Assembly (NCBI GenBank): GCA_016714935.1
Contig: JADKBU010000005.1
Location: 157,560 to 221,559, forward strand
DNA length: 64,000 nt
From: Candidatus Accumulibacter propinquus
Lineage (GTDB): Bacteria > Pseudomonadota > Gammaproteobacteria > Burkholderiales > Rhodocyclaceae
Direction: 5' to 3'
In this document: positions 8,332 to 21,409 of the stretch, in pieces
Layout: every line of letters begins with the position of its first letter
Numbering within the stretch: the first letter of the stretch is position 1
The notes under the pieces: model-generated
Seen by the model: the letters and a program-made list of their open reading frames with translations, nothing else
Database searches by the model: none
Told to the model about the DNA's origin: nothing
Made by a program: the position numbers and the translations under genes

Positions 8332-8925
8332 ATGTTTCCCTCCGAGTTTACGCTGAGTCTCGTTCGTCATCCGGCTACGCCCGCCCCGGTAGTGCGTTCA
8401 CTCGAAGCGCACGCTGCGTACGCGGCCGATGGCAGTCTTGAAATCGCCTATTGTCTGCGCGGCGACATGGTCCGTCTGCTCATTCCGGAACCGCAACCGC
8501 CGGGGTGTGCTGACGGCCTCTGGGAACATACCTGTTTCGAAGTCTTCGTCGGTGTTGCTGGCGAGCCGGGCTACCATGAGTTCAACTTCTCACCCTCGGG
8601 CAAGTGGGCTGCCTACGCGTTTGGCAACTACCGGCAGCTTGAGGAAACCCGCTCCCTGTCTGTTCCACCGCAGATCAAGACCAGGCTGTCCGCCGGGCGC
8701 CTCGAAGTCGAAGCGCGGATTGTTTCCTCCGTCCTGCCGCGGAGCCCTGATGCGGCGAGATTTCAGATCGGTCTTTGCGCCGTCATCGAAGCCATCGACG
8801 TGCTTGATGGCAGCCACAGTTACTGGGCGTTGCACCACCCCGCTGCCTTGCCCGATTTTCACCATCGTGACGGTTTCACACTGGAATTGGCGCCGCCGCA
8901 CAGATCTGCCCGAAGGATTGGCTGA
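8332..8925 (+). CDS. DOMON-like domain protein
   Basis: I prefer the ATG at 8332 (MFPSEFTLSL) over an in-frame TTG at 8308; this gives 197 residues. The sequence has the beta-sandwich pattern of DOMON-like carbohydrate- or ligand-binding domains: GLWEHTCFEVFVG, YHEFNFSPSGKWAAY and a terminal HSYWALHHPA. No signal peptide or membrane segment is evident. The stop overlaps the start of the next gene by one base (TGATG), so the two are translated together. The ligand is not known; the neighbour suggests a cell-wall or sugar-related role. Confidence 0.7.
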   Translation: MFPSEFTLSLVRHPATPAPVVRSLEAHAAYAADGSLEIAYCLRGDMVRLLIPEPQPPGCADGLWEHTCFEVFVGVAGEPGYHEFNFSPSGKWAAYAFGNYRQLEETRSLSVPPQIKTRLSAGRLEVEARIVSSVLPRSPDAARFQIGLCAVIEAIDVLDGSHSYWALHHPAALPDFHHRDGFTLELAPPHRSARRIG

Positions 8926-10136
8926 TGCCCGTACTGCAGTTCGGACTCGACCGACTTCTAAGCGACGACGCGTTGCGGAGGCCTCTGAATGGCCGCCGCA
9001 TCGCCCTGGTTGCCCACCCAGCATCGGTCAGCGCCAATCTGGAGCATGCCCTTGATGCGCTCGCCACGCTGCCCGATCTGCGGATCACCGCGGCCTTTGG
9101 GCCGCAACATGGCCTGCGCGGCGACAAGCAGGACAATATGGCCGAATCGCCGGAATTCCTCGACCCGGTGCACGGCATTCCGGTGTTCAGCCTCTACGGC
9201 TTGGTGCGACGTCCGACGCCGGTCATGATGGCCAGCTTCGACGTGCTGCTGATCGACCTGCAGGACCTCGGCTGCCGTATCTACACCTTCATTACCACGC
9301 TGCGCTATCTGCTCGAAGCGGCGGCTGAGCACGGCAAGGCGGTGTGGATACTCGATCGGCCCAATCCGGTGGGACGTCCGGTTGAAGGGCTGCTGCTGCG
9401 TCCCGGCTGGGAGAGCTTCGTCGGCGCTGGAGCGCTACCGATGCGCCATGGCCTGACGATGGGCGAACTGGCGTGCTGGTTCATCAGCACGCTCAAGCTC
9501 GACGTCGACTGCACGGTGATCAAGATGCACGGCTGGAACCCGGAGGCTGCGCCCGGCTACGGCTGGCCACTCGGCGAGCGGAGCTGGATCAACCCCAGCC
9601 CGAACGCTCCGAACGTGTCGATGGCGCGCTGCTACGCCGGCACGGTGATGCTCGAAGGTACGACGTTGTCTGAGGGACGGGGTACGACGAGGCCGCTGGA
9701 GCTTTTTGGTGCGCCGGACATCGACGCGCGTCATTTGATCAGCGGCATGCAAGCGCTGGCCCCTCAATGGCTAGACGGCTGCCGCCTGCGCGAGTGCTGG
9801 TTCGAGCCAACCTTTCACAAGCACACGGGTCACTTGTGTCATGGCGTGCAGATTCACGTCGAGGATGGCTGTTACCGGCATGCCCTGTTTCGTCCGTGGC
9901 GCCTGCAGGCCCTGGCTTTCAAGGCGCTGCGACAAATGCTGCCGGATTACGCCCTGTGGCGAGATTTCGCGTACGAGTACGAATTTGATCGCCTGGCCAT
10001 CGACCTGATCAATGGCTCGCCGCTGCTGCGCGAGTGGGTGGACGACCCGGCGGCGACGCCGACCGACCTGGACGCCTTGAGCAGAGCCGACGAAGAAGGT
10101 TGGGGGATGGCGCGCCGCGAGTTTTTCTTGTACTGA
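8925..10136 (+). CDS. DUF1343 protein, NamZ-type exo-beta-N-acetylmuramidase
   Basis: The 403 residues match the DUF1343 family across their length: VAHPASV, FGPQHGLRGDKQDNM, SLYG, DVLLIDLQDLGCRIYTF, LDRPNPVGRPVEG and SEGRGTTRPLELFGAP. The Bacillus member NamZ removes N-acetylmuramic acid from non-reducing ends during peptidoglycan recycling, and the conserved ERxE-like and RGT motifs are present. There is no obvious signal peptide, so the protein may act in the cytoplasm or be exported by another route. It is coupled to the DOMON-like gene. Enzymatic function is inferred from the family. Confidence 0.82.
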   Translation: MPVLQFGLDRLLSDDALRRPLNGRRIALVAHPASVSANLEHALDALATLPDLRITAAFGPQHGLRGDKQDNMAESPEFLDPVHGIPVFSLYGLVRRPTPVMMASFDVLLIDLQDLGCRIYTFITTLRYLLEAAAEHGKAVWILDRPNPVGRPVEGLLLRPGWESFVGAGALPMRHGLTMGELACWFISTLKLDVDCTVIKMHGWNPEAAPGYGWPLGERSWINPSPNAPNVSMARCYAGTVMLEGTTLSEGRGTTRPLELFGAPDIDARHLISGMQALAPQWLDGCRLRECWFEPTFHKHTGHLCHGVQIHVEDGCYRHALFRPWRLQALAFKALRQMLPDYALWRDFAYEYEFDRLAIDLINGSPLLREWVDDPAATPTDLDALSRADEEGWGMARREFFLY

Positions 10137-10260
10137 ATTGAGGGCGGCACCGCTTCAGGGCGAGTGGCAGTTAGCTGGTCAGCCTGTCGACCGCAGCGGT
10201 TGATCTGCAGTCCGTGTCCATCCCGCTCGGCGGCTGGCCGTCGAGCCCAGGATTGATCGA

Positions 10261-11628
10261 TCAAGAGGAAACCGCTTCACGCACCGCAGCGGCAAGTTTC
10301 TCGGCGGCTCGGGAGACTATCAGCGAGTCCTGGCCCTCGACCATGACGCGCAGCAGCGGTTCCGTCCCCGAGGCACGCAACAGCACCCGGCCGCAGCCAT
10401 TGAGTTCGCTCTCCACCTCGCGCAGGGTAGCGTCGATCAGCGGGTTCTGCTTCCATGGGAAGCCTTTGCTCAGCGCCACGTTGATCAGCCTTTGCGGATA
10501 GAGCTTCAGACCACCGAGCAGTTGCAGCAGATCACCGCCTTCTTCACGCAGTGCCGAGAGCACTTGCAGGGCGGAAACGATGCCGTCGCCGGTGGTGTGC
10601 CTGTCGAGGCAGAGAATGTGGCCGGAGTTCTCGCCACCATACAGCCAACCCTTCTGTCGCAGCATGTCCATGACGTAACGGTCGCCGACGGCGGCGCGGA
10701 CAAAAGGAACCTGCAACTCGCCGAGGGCGTGTTCCAGGGCGAGATTGCTCATCAAGGTGCCCACAACCCCCGCGACAGGGCCCTGGCGCAATCGGCTGCG
10801 GACGACCGCGAACAATAGTTGATCGCCATCGTAGAGGTTGCCCATCGCGTCGACCATCATCACCCGGTCGCCATCCCCGTCCAGCGCGATTCCGATGTCG
10901 GCGCCCTGGGCGATGACCGCTGCCCGCAAGGCTGCAGGTGCGGTCGCACCGACATCCTGGTTGATGTTCAGTCCATTGGGTTCAGTGCCGATACTGGTGA
11001 CTTCGGCTCCCAGTTCATGCAGGACATGTGGTGCAATGTGGTAAGCCGCTCCGTTGGCACAATCCACGACGATCTTCAGTCCACGCAGATCCATTTCGAA
11101 AGGAAAGGTGCCCTTGCAGAACTCGATGTAACGACCATCCGCATCATCGATTCGCCGCGCACGCCCAAGTCCTGCCGATGGAACACAGGTCAGCGGTTCG
11201 TCGAGCGCGGCCTCGATCTCCGATTCGAGTTCATCCGGCAGCTTGGTACCGCGGGAGGAGAAGAACTTGATTCCGTTATCGTAATAGGGGTTGTGCGAGG
11301 CCGAAATGACGACGCCGGCCTGCAGGCGCAGGGCGCGCGTAAGGTAGGCGATAGCCGGAGTAGGCATTGGGCCGACCAGACAGACATCCACACCGGCTGC
11401 AGAAAAGCCGGCTTCGAGCGCAGCTTCCATCATGTAGCCGGAAATGCGGGTATCCTTGCCGATCAATACGGCCGGGCGTTCGCTTCCCTTGATATTGACG
11501 CGAGCCGTGTCGCGGGCGGCCAGAACTCTTCCTGTTGCGTGTCCCAGGCGCATGACGAAATCCGGTGTGATCGGGATTTCTCCGACACGCCCACGCACGC
11601 CATCCGTACCAAAATACTTCCTCGTCAC
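10261..11628 (-). CDS. glmM: Phosphoglucosamine mutase
   Basis: This full-length 455-residue enzyme of the alpha-D-phosphohexomutase superfamily begins MTRKYFGTDGVRG, which is diagnostic for GlmM. The active-site loop ISASHNPYYDNG holds the phosphorylated serine (Ser111). DGDGDRV binds magnesium, GENSGHI binds the sugar, and RASGTEPLLRVMVEG binds phosphate. It converts glucosamine-6-phosphate to glucosamine-1-phosphate for UDP-GlcNAc synthesis, hence peptidoglycan and lipid A. It follows folP on the same strand after 216 bases, the usual ftsH-folP-glmM order. Confidence 0.96.
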   Translation of the reverse strand: MTRKYFGTDGVRGRVGEIPITPDFVMRLGHATGRVLAARDTARVNIKGSERPAVLIGKDTRISGYMMEAALEAGFSAAGVDVCLVGPMPTPAIAYLTRALRLQAGVVISASHNPYYDNGIKFFSSRGTKLPDELESEIEAALDEPLTCVPSAGLGRARRIDDADGRYIEFCKGTFPFEMDLRGLKIVVDCANGAAYHIAPHVLHELGAEVTSIGTEPNGLNINQDVGATAPAALRAAVIAQGADIGIALDGDGDRVMMVDAMGNLYDGDQLLFAVVRSRLRQGPVAGVVGTLMSNLALEHALGELQVPFVRAAVGDRYVMDMLRQKGWLYGGENSGHILCLDRHTTGDGIVSALQVLSALREEGGDLLQLLGGLKLYPQRLINVALSKGFPWKQNPLIDATLREVESELNGCGRVLLRASGTEPLLRVMVEGQDSLIVSRAAEKLAAAVREAVSS

Positions 11629-11844
11629 GATCTTCTCTCCCGTCGAGCACAGACAAATCGATGTCCGTCAAGACGACATTCTACGCAAACGGCGCGGGAG
11701 ACGCTGTTTACTACCACACAATTCGTCGCTTGTGCGCTGCGTTGGCGGCGGAAAAGGCAGGAAAAATGCAGGTTGGCGCGCCAGTGTCTGCGCTGTCGAG
11801 GGCAAAAACGTCAATGCCTCTGGAGCGCCCGATGTCAGGGCTGG

Positions 11845-12708
11845 TCAGGTCTTCCGCGGGAGGCCGGCGGGTGAGTCGCCGCTTCCAGGGGAGGACTCTA
11901 CGGCTTGCCAGATGGCCAGGGCGTCGCGTGTTGGCGCGACGTCATGAACACGCAGAATGCACGCTCCACGCTGGGCAGCGATCAAGGCTGCCGCGATGCT
12001 GGCAGCCAAGCGGTCCCCGACCGGACGTCCGGTGATCGTACCCAGCATCGACTTGCGCGAAATGCCCGCCAGCACGGGCAGTCCGGCAAACGAGAAAATC
12101 TGCAGATGACGCAGTAGTTCGAGATTGTGTGCGAGTGTCTTGCCGAAGCCGAAACCCGGATCGAGGACCAGGCGATCGCTGGCGATGCCTGCCTCTTGCG
12201 CTGCGGCTACCCGCTGTGCGAGAAAGGCCTGGACTTCGGCTACGACATTGCCGTAGCTGGGGTGCTCCTGCATGCTCAAGGGTTCGCCGCGCATGTGCAT
12301 CAGGCAGAGCGCGCAATCGCTGTCAGCCACGGCCGCCAGCGCGCCCGGCATGCGCAGCGCGTAGATGTCGTTGATCATTGCCGCGCCGTGCGCGAGTGCC
12401 GCGCGCATCACTTCCGGCTTGTAGGTGTCGACAGAGAGGGGTACGCCGCAGCCGTCCAGTCCTTCAAGCACTGGAATCAGGCGTGTCAGTTCATCCTCGA
12501 CCGAGGTCGGCAGTGCGCCCGGGCGTGACGACTCTGCGCCAATATCAAGCAGGTCGGCGCCGGCCTCGATTTGCCGGTACGCGTGCGCGATGGCCGTGGA
12601 CGGGTCGCAGGCCAGACCGTCGCCGGAGAACGAGTCCGGCGTCAGGTTGACCACGCCCATCAGCAGTGGGCGGTCGGAAGGGAGTCTGTGCGGGCCGCAG
12701 TGAAACAT
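11845..12708 (-). CDS. folP: Dihydropteroate synthase
   Basis: The 287 residues form a TIM-barrel DHPS. MGVVNLTPDSFSGDG is the N-terminal pterin/pyrophosphate loop, DIGAESSRPGA the second signature, and LDPGFGFGKTLAHN the third loop. The enzyme joins 6-hydroxymethyl-dihydropterin pyrophosphate to p-aminobenzoate in folate synthesis and is the sulfonamide target. It lies between ftsH (61 bases upstream) and glmM. The length is normal and no substitution in the signature loops stands out. Confidence 0.95.
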   Translation of the reverse strand: MFHCGPHRLPSDRPLLMGVVNLTPDSFSGDGLACDPSTAIAHAYRQIEAGADLLDIGAESSRPGALPTSVEDELTRLIPVLEGLDGCGVPLSVDTYKPEVMRAALAHGAAMINDIYALRMPGALAAVADSDCALCLMHMRGEPLSMQEHPSYGNVVAEVQAFLAQRVAAAQEAGIASDRLVLDPGFGFGKTLAHNLELLRHLQIFSFAGLPVLAGISRKSMLGTITGRPVGDRLAASIAAALIAAQRGACILRVHDVAPTRDALAIWQAVESSPGSGDSPAGLPRKT

Positions 12709-12769
12709 CAGGCCAGCAATCGGGCTGGGCGCTGGGAGCGCACAGGGGAGGCGTTGCGCCGGTGTTTAC

Positions 12770-14653
12770 TCAGGCTGGGGCAGTGGCGCTTGGCGCCGCG
12801 TCCGGTGTGTTGAGGTCCGGTTTGCTCGGTGACGGCGCCTGCGGCTGCTTTGGCGGGCGTGGAGGCTTGCCGGCCATGATGTCGTTGATCTGATCGGCGT
12901 CTATCGTTTCAAGTTCCAGCAGGGCTGCCGCCATCGCCTCGACCTTGTCGCGCTGCTCTTCGAGGAGTCGGCGCGCAAGCGCATATTGCTCGTCGATGAT
13001 GCGTCGAATTTCCGCGTCAACTTTCTCCATCGTGGCTTCGGACATGTTCTTGTGTGTGGTCACCGAACGCCCGAGAAATACCTCGCCTTCGTTTTCACCG
13101 TAGACCATCGGCCCCAGCGCATCGGACATGCCGTAGCGCGTGACCATGTCGCGTGCCATCTGTGTCGCCCGCTCAAAGTCGTTCGAAGCGCCGGTGGTCA
13201 TCTGGTTCATGAACAGTTCTTCGGCGATGCGGCCCCCGAACAGGACGGCGATCCGACTCAGCAGATAAATACGATCGTAGGCGTAGCGATCCTCTTCGGG
13301 CAACTGCATGGTCAGTCCAAGCGCCCGGCCGCGCGGGATGATCGTGACCTTGTGTACCGGATCGGATTTCGGCATCAGTTTGGCGACCACGGCGTGTCCC
13401 GACTCGTGGTACGCCGTGTTGCGCCTTTCGTCCTCGTTCATGACCATGCTGCGGCGCTCGGCACCCATCATGATCTTGTCCTTGGCTTTCTCGAAGTCCT
13501 CCATATCGACCAGCCGCTTGTTGCCGCGAGCGGCGAACAGTGCCGCTTCGTTGACCAGATTGGCCAGATCGGCACCCGAAAATCCGGGCGTTCCACGGGC
13601 GATGATGTCTGCCTTGACATCCGGAGATAGCGGCACCTTGCGCATATGTACCACCAGGATCTGTTCCCGACCACGAATGTCAGGTAGCGGTACGACCACC
13701 TGGCGGTCGAAACGTCCGGGGCGCATCAGCGCCGGATCGAGCACATCGGGCCGGTTGGTTGCCGCGATCACGATGACTCCGACACTGCCTTCGAAACCAT
13801 CCATTTCAACCAGCATCTGGTTGAGCGTCTGTTCGCGTTCATCGTTGCCGCCGCCCAGGCCGGCGCCGCGTTGACGGCCCACAGCGTCCAGTTCGTCGAT
13901 GAAGATGATGCACGGTGCGTGCTTCTTGGCGTTCTCGAACATGTCGCGAACACGCGCCGCGCCAACACCGACGAACATCTCGACGAAGTCCGAGCCGGAA
14001 ATCGAAAAGAAGGGCACCTTGGCCTCGCCGGCAATCGCCTTGGCCAACAGCGTCTTGCCGGTACCCGGGTTGCCGACCAGCAGCACGCCCTTCGGGATGC
14101 GGCCACCCAGTTTCTGGAATTTCGAAGGGTCGCGCAGGAAATCGACGAGTTCGGAGACCTCTTCCTTGGCTTCATCGCAACCCGCGACATCGGCGAAGGT
14201 GATGGTGTTGGTCGACTCGTCGAGCAGCCGCGCCTTGCTCTTGCCGAACGAAAAAGCGCCGCCACGGCCGCCACCCTGCATCTGGCGCATGAAGAAAATC
14301 CATACGCCGATCAGCAGCAGCATCGGGAACCAACTGACAAAGATGCTCATCAGGAAGGATTGCTCCTCCTCGGGCTTGGCCTCGATCTTGACACCGTGTT
14401 TGAGGAGATCGGAAACCATCCACAGATCAGGAGGCGCGTAACTGGTGAGCTTGCGGCCGTCGGTGGTCGTTGCCTTGAGCACTCGCCCTTCGATGACCAC
14501 CTTGGCAATCGTTCCCTTGCCCACTTCCTCGATGAACTGGGAATACTCCATCGACGACTGGGCTACCTGGCGATTGTTGAACTGATTGAATACGGTCATC
14601 AAGACGAGACCGATGACCAGCCAAACTGCCAGATTCTTGAACATGTTATTCAA
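12770..14653 (-). CDS. ftsH: ATP-dependent zinc metalloprotease FtsH
   Basis: This 627-residue membrane AAA protease has transmembrane helices at about 5-23 and 101-121 flanking a periplasmic loop. Walker A GNPGTGK is at 194-200, Walker B FIDELDAVG follows, and the second region of homology (RPGRFDRQV) is intact. The zinc site HESGH is at 416-420. It degrades misfolded membrane proteins and short-lived regulators from the inner membrane. The C-terminal tail is rich in proline and alanine (PPRPPKQPQAPSPSKP). rlmE lies 106 bases upstream on the same strand, the classic rlmE-ftsH pair. Confidence 0.97.
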   Translation of the reverse strand: MNNMFKNLAVWLVIGLVLMTVFNQFNNRQVAQSSMEYSQFIEEVGKGTIAKVVIEGRVLKATTTDGRKLTSYAPPDLWMVSDLLKHGVKIEAKPEEEQSFLMSIFVSWFPMLLLIGVWIFFMRQMQGGGRGGAFSFGKSKARLLDESTNTITFADVAGCDEAKEEVSELVDFLRDPSKFQKLGGRIPKGVLLVGNPGTGKTLLAKAIAGEAKVPFFSISGSDFVEMFVGVGAARVRDMFENAKKHAPCIIFIDELDAVGRQRGAGLGGGNDEREQTLNQMLVEMDGFEGSVGVIVIAATNRPDVLDPALMRPGRFDRQVVVPLPDIRGREQILVVHMRKVPLSPDVKADIIARGTPGFSGADLANLVNEAALFAARGNKRLVDMEDFEKAKDKIMMGAERRSMVMNEDERRNTAYHESGHAVVAKLMPKSDPVHKVTIIPRGRALGLTMQLPEEDRYAYDRIYLLSRIAVLFGGRIAEELFMNQMTTGASNDFERATQMARDMVTRYGMSDALGPMVYGENEGEVFLGRSVTTHKNMSEATMEKVDAEIRRIIDEQYALARRLLEEQRDKVEAMAAALLELETIDADQINDIMAGKPPRPPKQPQAPSPSKPDLNTPDAAPSATAPA

Positions 14654-14759
14654 TGCTTCACCTCTTCCACGTTGCCCGGCCCGGGATGATTCCAGAAACC
14701 TTGCTGTTCCACGACATCATATTCTAAACTGATTCCCAGCCACTGAATCAAACACCAGA

Positions 14760-15392
14760 TCAACGATCACTGCAAGTTTTCAAGGTTCTGCCGAGCAAAT
14801 AGACCTCCGGGCTGCGATCGCGCGAAGCATCGGGCTTGCGCGAGGAAACCGCCTTGAATGTTTTGCGCATTTCCAGCACAAAATCGTTGAACTCGGATCC
14901 GTGGAATGCTTTGACCAGCAAAGCACCATCGGGTTTCAGCCAGTTGCGGGCAAATTCCAGAGCCAGTTCGGCGAGATGCGCTGCGCGCGCCTGGTCGCAG
15001 AGCGCGATACCCGATATGTTGGGCGACATATCGGAAAGAACAAGCCCGACTTTTTCGCCGGCGAGCAGATTTTCCAGATTATGGAGAACCGCCTGTTCGC
15101 GAAAATCCCCTTGCACGAAGATTACCCCTGGCAGAGGGTCCATCTCCAGGAGATCGACGGCGATGATGCGGCCCTTGCCCTGCATCTTCTTGGCCGCCAC
15201 CTGTGACCATCCCCCCGGGGTCGCGCCCAGATCGACCACCACGTCGCCGGCGTGAATCAGGTGATCCCTCTCGTCCATCTCGACCAGTTTGTAGGAGGCA
15301 CGCGAGCGATACCCCTGCGCCTTCGCCCGCTGCACATAGGTATCATTGACGTGCTCACGCAACCAGGCATTACTGGATCTGCTTCGATTCAT
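14760..15392 (-). CDS. rlmE: 23S rRNA (uridine-2'-O) methyltransferase
   Basis: This 210-residue RrmJ/FtsJ protein begins with a basic RNA-binding tail (WLREHVNDTYVQRAKAQGYRSRASYKL). The SAM site is DLGATPGGWSQVA, and the acidic motif SDMSPNISG and late VKAFHGSE supply the K-D-K-E catalytic set. It methylates U2552 of 23S rRNA late in 50S assembly. It lies upstream of ftsH on the same strand and is divergent from yhbY across about 170 bases, which must hold both promoters. Confidence 0.95.
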   Translation of the reverse strand: MNRSRSSNAWLREHVNDTYVQRAKAQGYRSRASYKLVEMDERDHLIHAGDVVVDLGATPGGWSQVAAKKMQGKGRIIAVDLLEMDPLPGVIFVQGDFREQAVLHNLENLLAGEKVGLVLSDMSPNISGIALCDQARAAHLAELALEFARNWLKPDGALLVKAFHGSEFNDFVLEMRKTFKAVSSRKPDASRDRSPEVYLLGRTLKTCSDR

Positions 15393-15560
15393 TGGACGAA
15401 ACCCGCTAGAATGCGCTCTTCAAATAGTCATTGCTCTTGCAGAAACCTCGCCCACTCAAGTGGTGAACGTTTCTCTGACTCACTGCCCCGCTCCTGCAAT
15501 CCGGGAGGAGGGCGACTCGTACGTTGCTGACGCGACAGTCACAGCAAGAAGGTAACCCGC

Positions 15561-15920
15561 ATGCTCAATCTCACCTCAGACGAACGACGCGCTTTGCGCG
15601 CCCGCGCCCACTCCCTGAATCCGGTGGTTTCGATAAGCCAGAGTGGCCTCTCAGAATCGGTGATCAAGGAGATCAATGCCAGTCTCGCCAGCCATGAACT
15701 GATCAAGGTCCGCGTTTACAACGATGACCGGGCTGTCCGCGAAGCCTTTTTCGGCACCCTTTGTGAACGACTCGATGCTGCGCCCGTGCAGCATATCGGC
15801 AAACTCCTGGTGATCTGGCGCCCGCAGCCCGAGAAGCCGATCCCGGCAGCCAAAGCGCGCGCCAGGAGCGTCGGACCCCGGCGCAACAAGCGCAGCTTCC
15901 AGGGTGGTTCAGCGAACTGA
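15561..15920 (+). CDS. yhbY: CRM-domain RNA-binding protein YhbY
   Basis: These 119 residues contain one CRM domain: LTSDERRALRARAHSL at the start, the loop SISQSGLSESVIKEI, and HELIKVRVYNDDR. YhbY binds pre-50S ribosomal particles. A basic C-terminal extension (KARARSVGPRRNKRS) adds probable RNA contacts. GAAGG precedes the ATG. The divergent arrangement with rlmE, another 50S assembly gene, is conserved widely in proteobacteria. Confidence 0.93.
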   Translation: MLNLTSDERRALRARAHSLNPVVSISQSGLSESVIKEINASLASHELIKVRVYNDDRAVREAFFGTLCERLDAAPVQHIGKLLVIWRPQPEKPIPAAKARARSVGPRRNKRSFQGGSAN

Positions 15921-15985
15921 AATCGCTCAGCCACGGAAATCCGCGCGCGCATCGCAGGGATGTGGTTACCCAGCGATCCGTGGTG

Positions 15986-16450
15986 CTACCTTGTGGCTCG
16001 CCCGGAACTGGTCACCAGCAGTAACCCGAGCAGGGTCTGAACGAGGTAGAGGATGCTCGAAACGCCATGCCAGGCGGCGAAGCGGTTGCGGAGTACGCTT
16101 TCCATGACTTCTCGCGGCAAGGCATCGGCCTTGAGTTGCGCCAGCAACGGCTGCACGCCGAACAGGCTGACCGCGGTCAGCAGCAGCATCAGTACGAGCA
16201 ACCAGAAGTTCCAGCGGCGCAAGGCGGTCGTGCCCACACGCAGCAATACGAACAGCAGCAGGTAGACGGCGCAGGCGAGACCTATCCAGCCCATCAACTC
16301 GAACAACCGGCCGGCCAGCAAGCCTGCCGTCTGACGATCGTTACTCAGCGTTGCGAACAGGGTTGGTGCGACGAGATAGCCGATGACCCACAAGCCACCC
16401 ACCCAGAGCGTCAACGCCACATCATGGAGAGCATCGGCAAGGCGTCGCAT
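15986..16450 (-). CDS. DUF4149 membrane protein
   Basis: The start is best placed at the ATG at 16450 (MRRLADALHDVALTLW), giving 154 residues; an upstream start at 16504 would overlap greA. Four hydrophobic helices are visible (LWVGGLWVIGYLVAPTLF, a second at IGLACAVYLLLFVLL, a third at FWLLVLMLLLTAVSLF, and the last near the C-terminus). The conserved WVGGLW start is typical of the DUF4149 family of unknown function. It lies 10 bases after greA and is probably in the same transcript. Confidence 0.78.
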   Translation of the reverse strand: MRRLADALHDVALTLWVGGLWVIGYLVAPTLFATLSNDRQTAGLLAGRLFELMGWIGLACAVYLLLFVLLRVGTTALRRWNFWLLVLMLLLTAVSLFGVQPLLAQLKADALPREVMESVLRNRFAAWHGVSSILYLVQTLLGLLLVTSSGRATR

Positions 16451-16460
16451 CGCCGATCCC

Positions 16461-16937
16461 CTATTCGTAGCGGACGTCGATGACTTCGTATTCGCGTATG
16501 CCACCTGGAGCCTGTACCTCTGCGATGTCGCCGGCGAACTTGCCGATCAGTGCCCGAGCGATTGGCGAGTTGATCGAAATCTTGCCCGCCTTGATGTCGG
16601 CTTCATCCTCGCCAACGATCTGATAACACACGCGGGCACCGGATTCCTGGTCCTCGAGATCGAGCGTTGCCCCGAAAACGCAGCGCCCGTCAGCGTCGAG
16701 CAGTTTGGGGTCGATGATTTGGGCGTTCGCCAGTTTGCCCTCGACTTCCTTGATGCGTCCCTCGACAAAGCCTTGCCGTTCCTTTGCGGCATCGTACTCG
16801 GCGTTCTCCGAAAGGTCACCGTGCGAGCGCGCCTCGGCGATCGCCGCGATGGCACGCGGTCGCTCGACGGTCTTCATGTGATGCAGTTCGGCACGGAGTT
16901 TTTCGGCTCCATGAACGGTAACAGGTACCTTGCTCAT
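16461..16937 (-). CDS. greA: Transcription elongation factor GreA
   Basis: The ATG at 16937 gives the canonical 158-residue protein beginning MSKVPVTVHGAEKLRAEL. The N-terminal coiled coil carries the conserved acidic tip (GDLSENAEYDAAKERQ) that enters the RNA polymerase secondary channel and stimulates cleavage of backtracked RNA. The C-terminal FKBP-like domain ends SPIARALIGKFAGDIAEVQAP. An in-frame ATG five codons earlier is less likely. greA follows carB by 66 bases, a common betaproteobacterial order. Confidence 0.95.
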   Translation of the reverse strand: MSKVPVTVHGAEKLRAELHHMKTVERPRAIAAIAEARSHGDLSENAEYDAAKERQGFVEGRIKEVEGKLANAQIIDPKLLDADGRCVFGATLDLEDQESGARVCYQIVGEDEADIKAGKISINSPIARALIGKFAGDIAEVQAPGGIREYEVIDVRYE

Positions 16938-17003
16938 ATCATTGGCTGCCAACGAAAACCGCCGGTGCGCCAGGTCGGCGGCGGCGACGGTTCTATGGGT
17001 TAT

Positions 17004-20186
<3,183 letters not shown>

Positions 20187-20209
<23 letters not shown>

Positions 20210-21350
20210 GGTGCGCCTTTTCGTCTTGCATCATCTTGACAAAGCGGTCGAACAGACAGGCGATGTCATGTGGCCCCGGGCTGGCTTCCGGGTGGCCCTG
20301 AAAGGAAAAAGCCGCAACGTCGCTACGCGCGATACCCTGCAGTGATCCATCGAACAGCGAAGCGTGCGTGCGCCGCAGATTGGCGGGCAAGGTATCGGCA
20401 TCCACCGCGAAACCATGATTCTGGCTGGTGATCAGGACCTGTCCAGTCTGGAGATCCTTGACCGGGTGGTTGGCGCCGTGGTGGCCAAATTTCATCTTCA
20501 TCGTCCTGGCGCCCGAAGCCAGCGCCAGCAACTGATGGCCTAGGCAGATACCGAAGGTCGGTACACCGTGGGCAAGGATTTCGCGGATGGCCGTAATGGC
20601 GTAGTCGCACGGTTCCGGATCGCCCGGCCCGTTCGACAGGAACACCCCGTCCGGCTTGAGTTTGAGGACTTCGGACGCGCTGGTCTGCGCCGGAACGACC
20701 GTAATCTTGCAGCCGCGTGCGGCGAGCATGCGCAAGATGTTGTGTTTGACTCCGAAGTCGTAGGCGACAACGTGCCAATGCGGCGTCGGTACGGAGCGGT
20801 AACCGTCAAGGCTCCATTGTCCCGCCGTCCACTCGTACGGTTCTGCGACACTCACCACCCTGGCGAGGTCCATGCCGGCGAGGCCGGGAAAAGCGCGTGC
20901 CTCGGCAACTGCTTGTTCCTCGTCGATCTCTCCGGCCATGATGCAACCGGCCTGGGCGCCTTTTTCGCGCAGAATGCGCGTCAGCTTGCGCGTATCCACC
21001 CCGGCGATGGCCACCAGGCCGTGCTTTTGCAGATAGTCGGGCAGAGTCTCCTGCAGGCGCCAGCTTTCGGCGCGAACCGGCAGGTCACGAATTACCAGCC
21101 CGGCGGCATGGTTGCCGCACGATTCGAAGTCCTCGTCATTGCACCCGACGTTGCCGATATGCGGATAGGTGAGCGTGACAATCTGACGGCAGTAGGAGGG
21201 GTCGGTCAGTATCTCCTGGTAACCGGTCATCGCCGTATTGAACACCACCTCGCCGCTGGTACGGCCTCCGGCGCCGATAGCCAGGCCACGAAAAATCGTG
21301 CCATCGGCCAGTGCGAGGATCGCGGGCGGAAGCGTGGGTAACAAGGACAC
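20187..21350 (-). CDS. carA: Carbamoyl-phosphate synthase small subunit (glutaminase)
   Basis: I place the start at a GTG at 21350 because AGGAG lies six bases before it and the family similarity starts there (ILALADGTIFRG); an earlier in-frame start at 21500 gives an unlikely N-terminus. The 387-residue protein has the CarA N-terminal domain (MTGYQEILTDPSY) and a class I glutamine amidotransferase domain with catalytic Cys269 in FGICLGHQLLA and the His/Glu of QGHPEASPGP. It feeds ammonia to CarB. The carA end overlaps the carB start by 23 bases. Confidence 0.94.
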
Positions 21351-21409
21351 GAAAGACTCCTGTGGATGCTGCTGTTTGAATCCGCTGGCGGGCCGAGCTT
21401 TAGATACGC

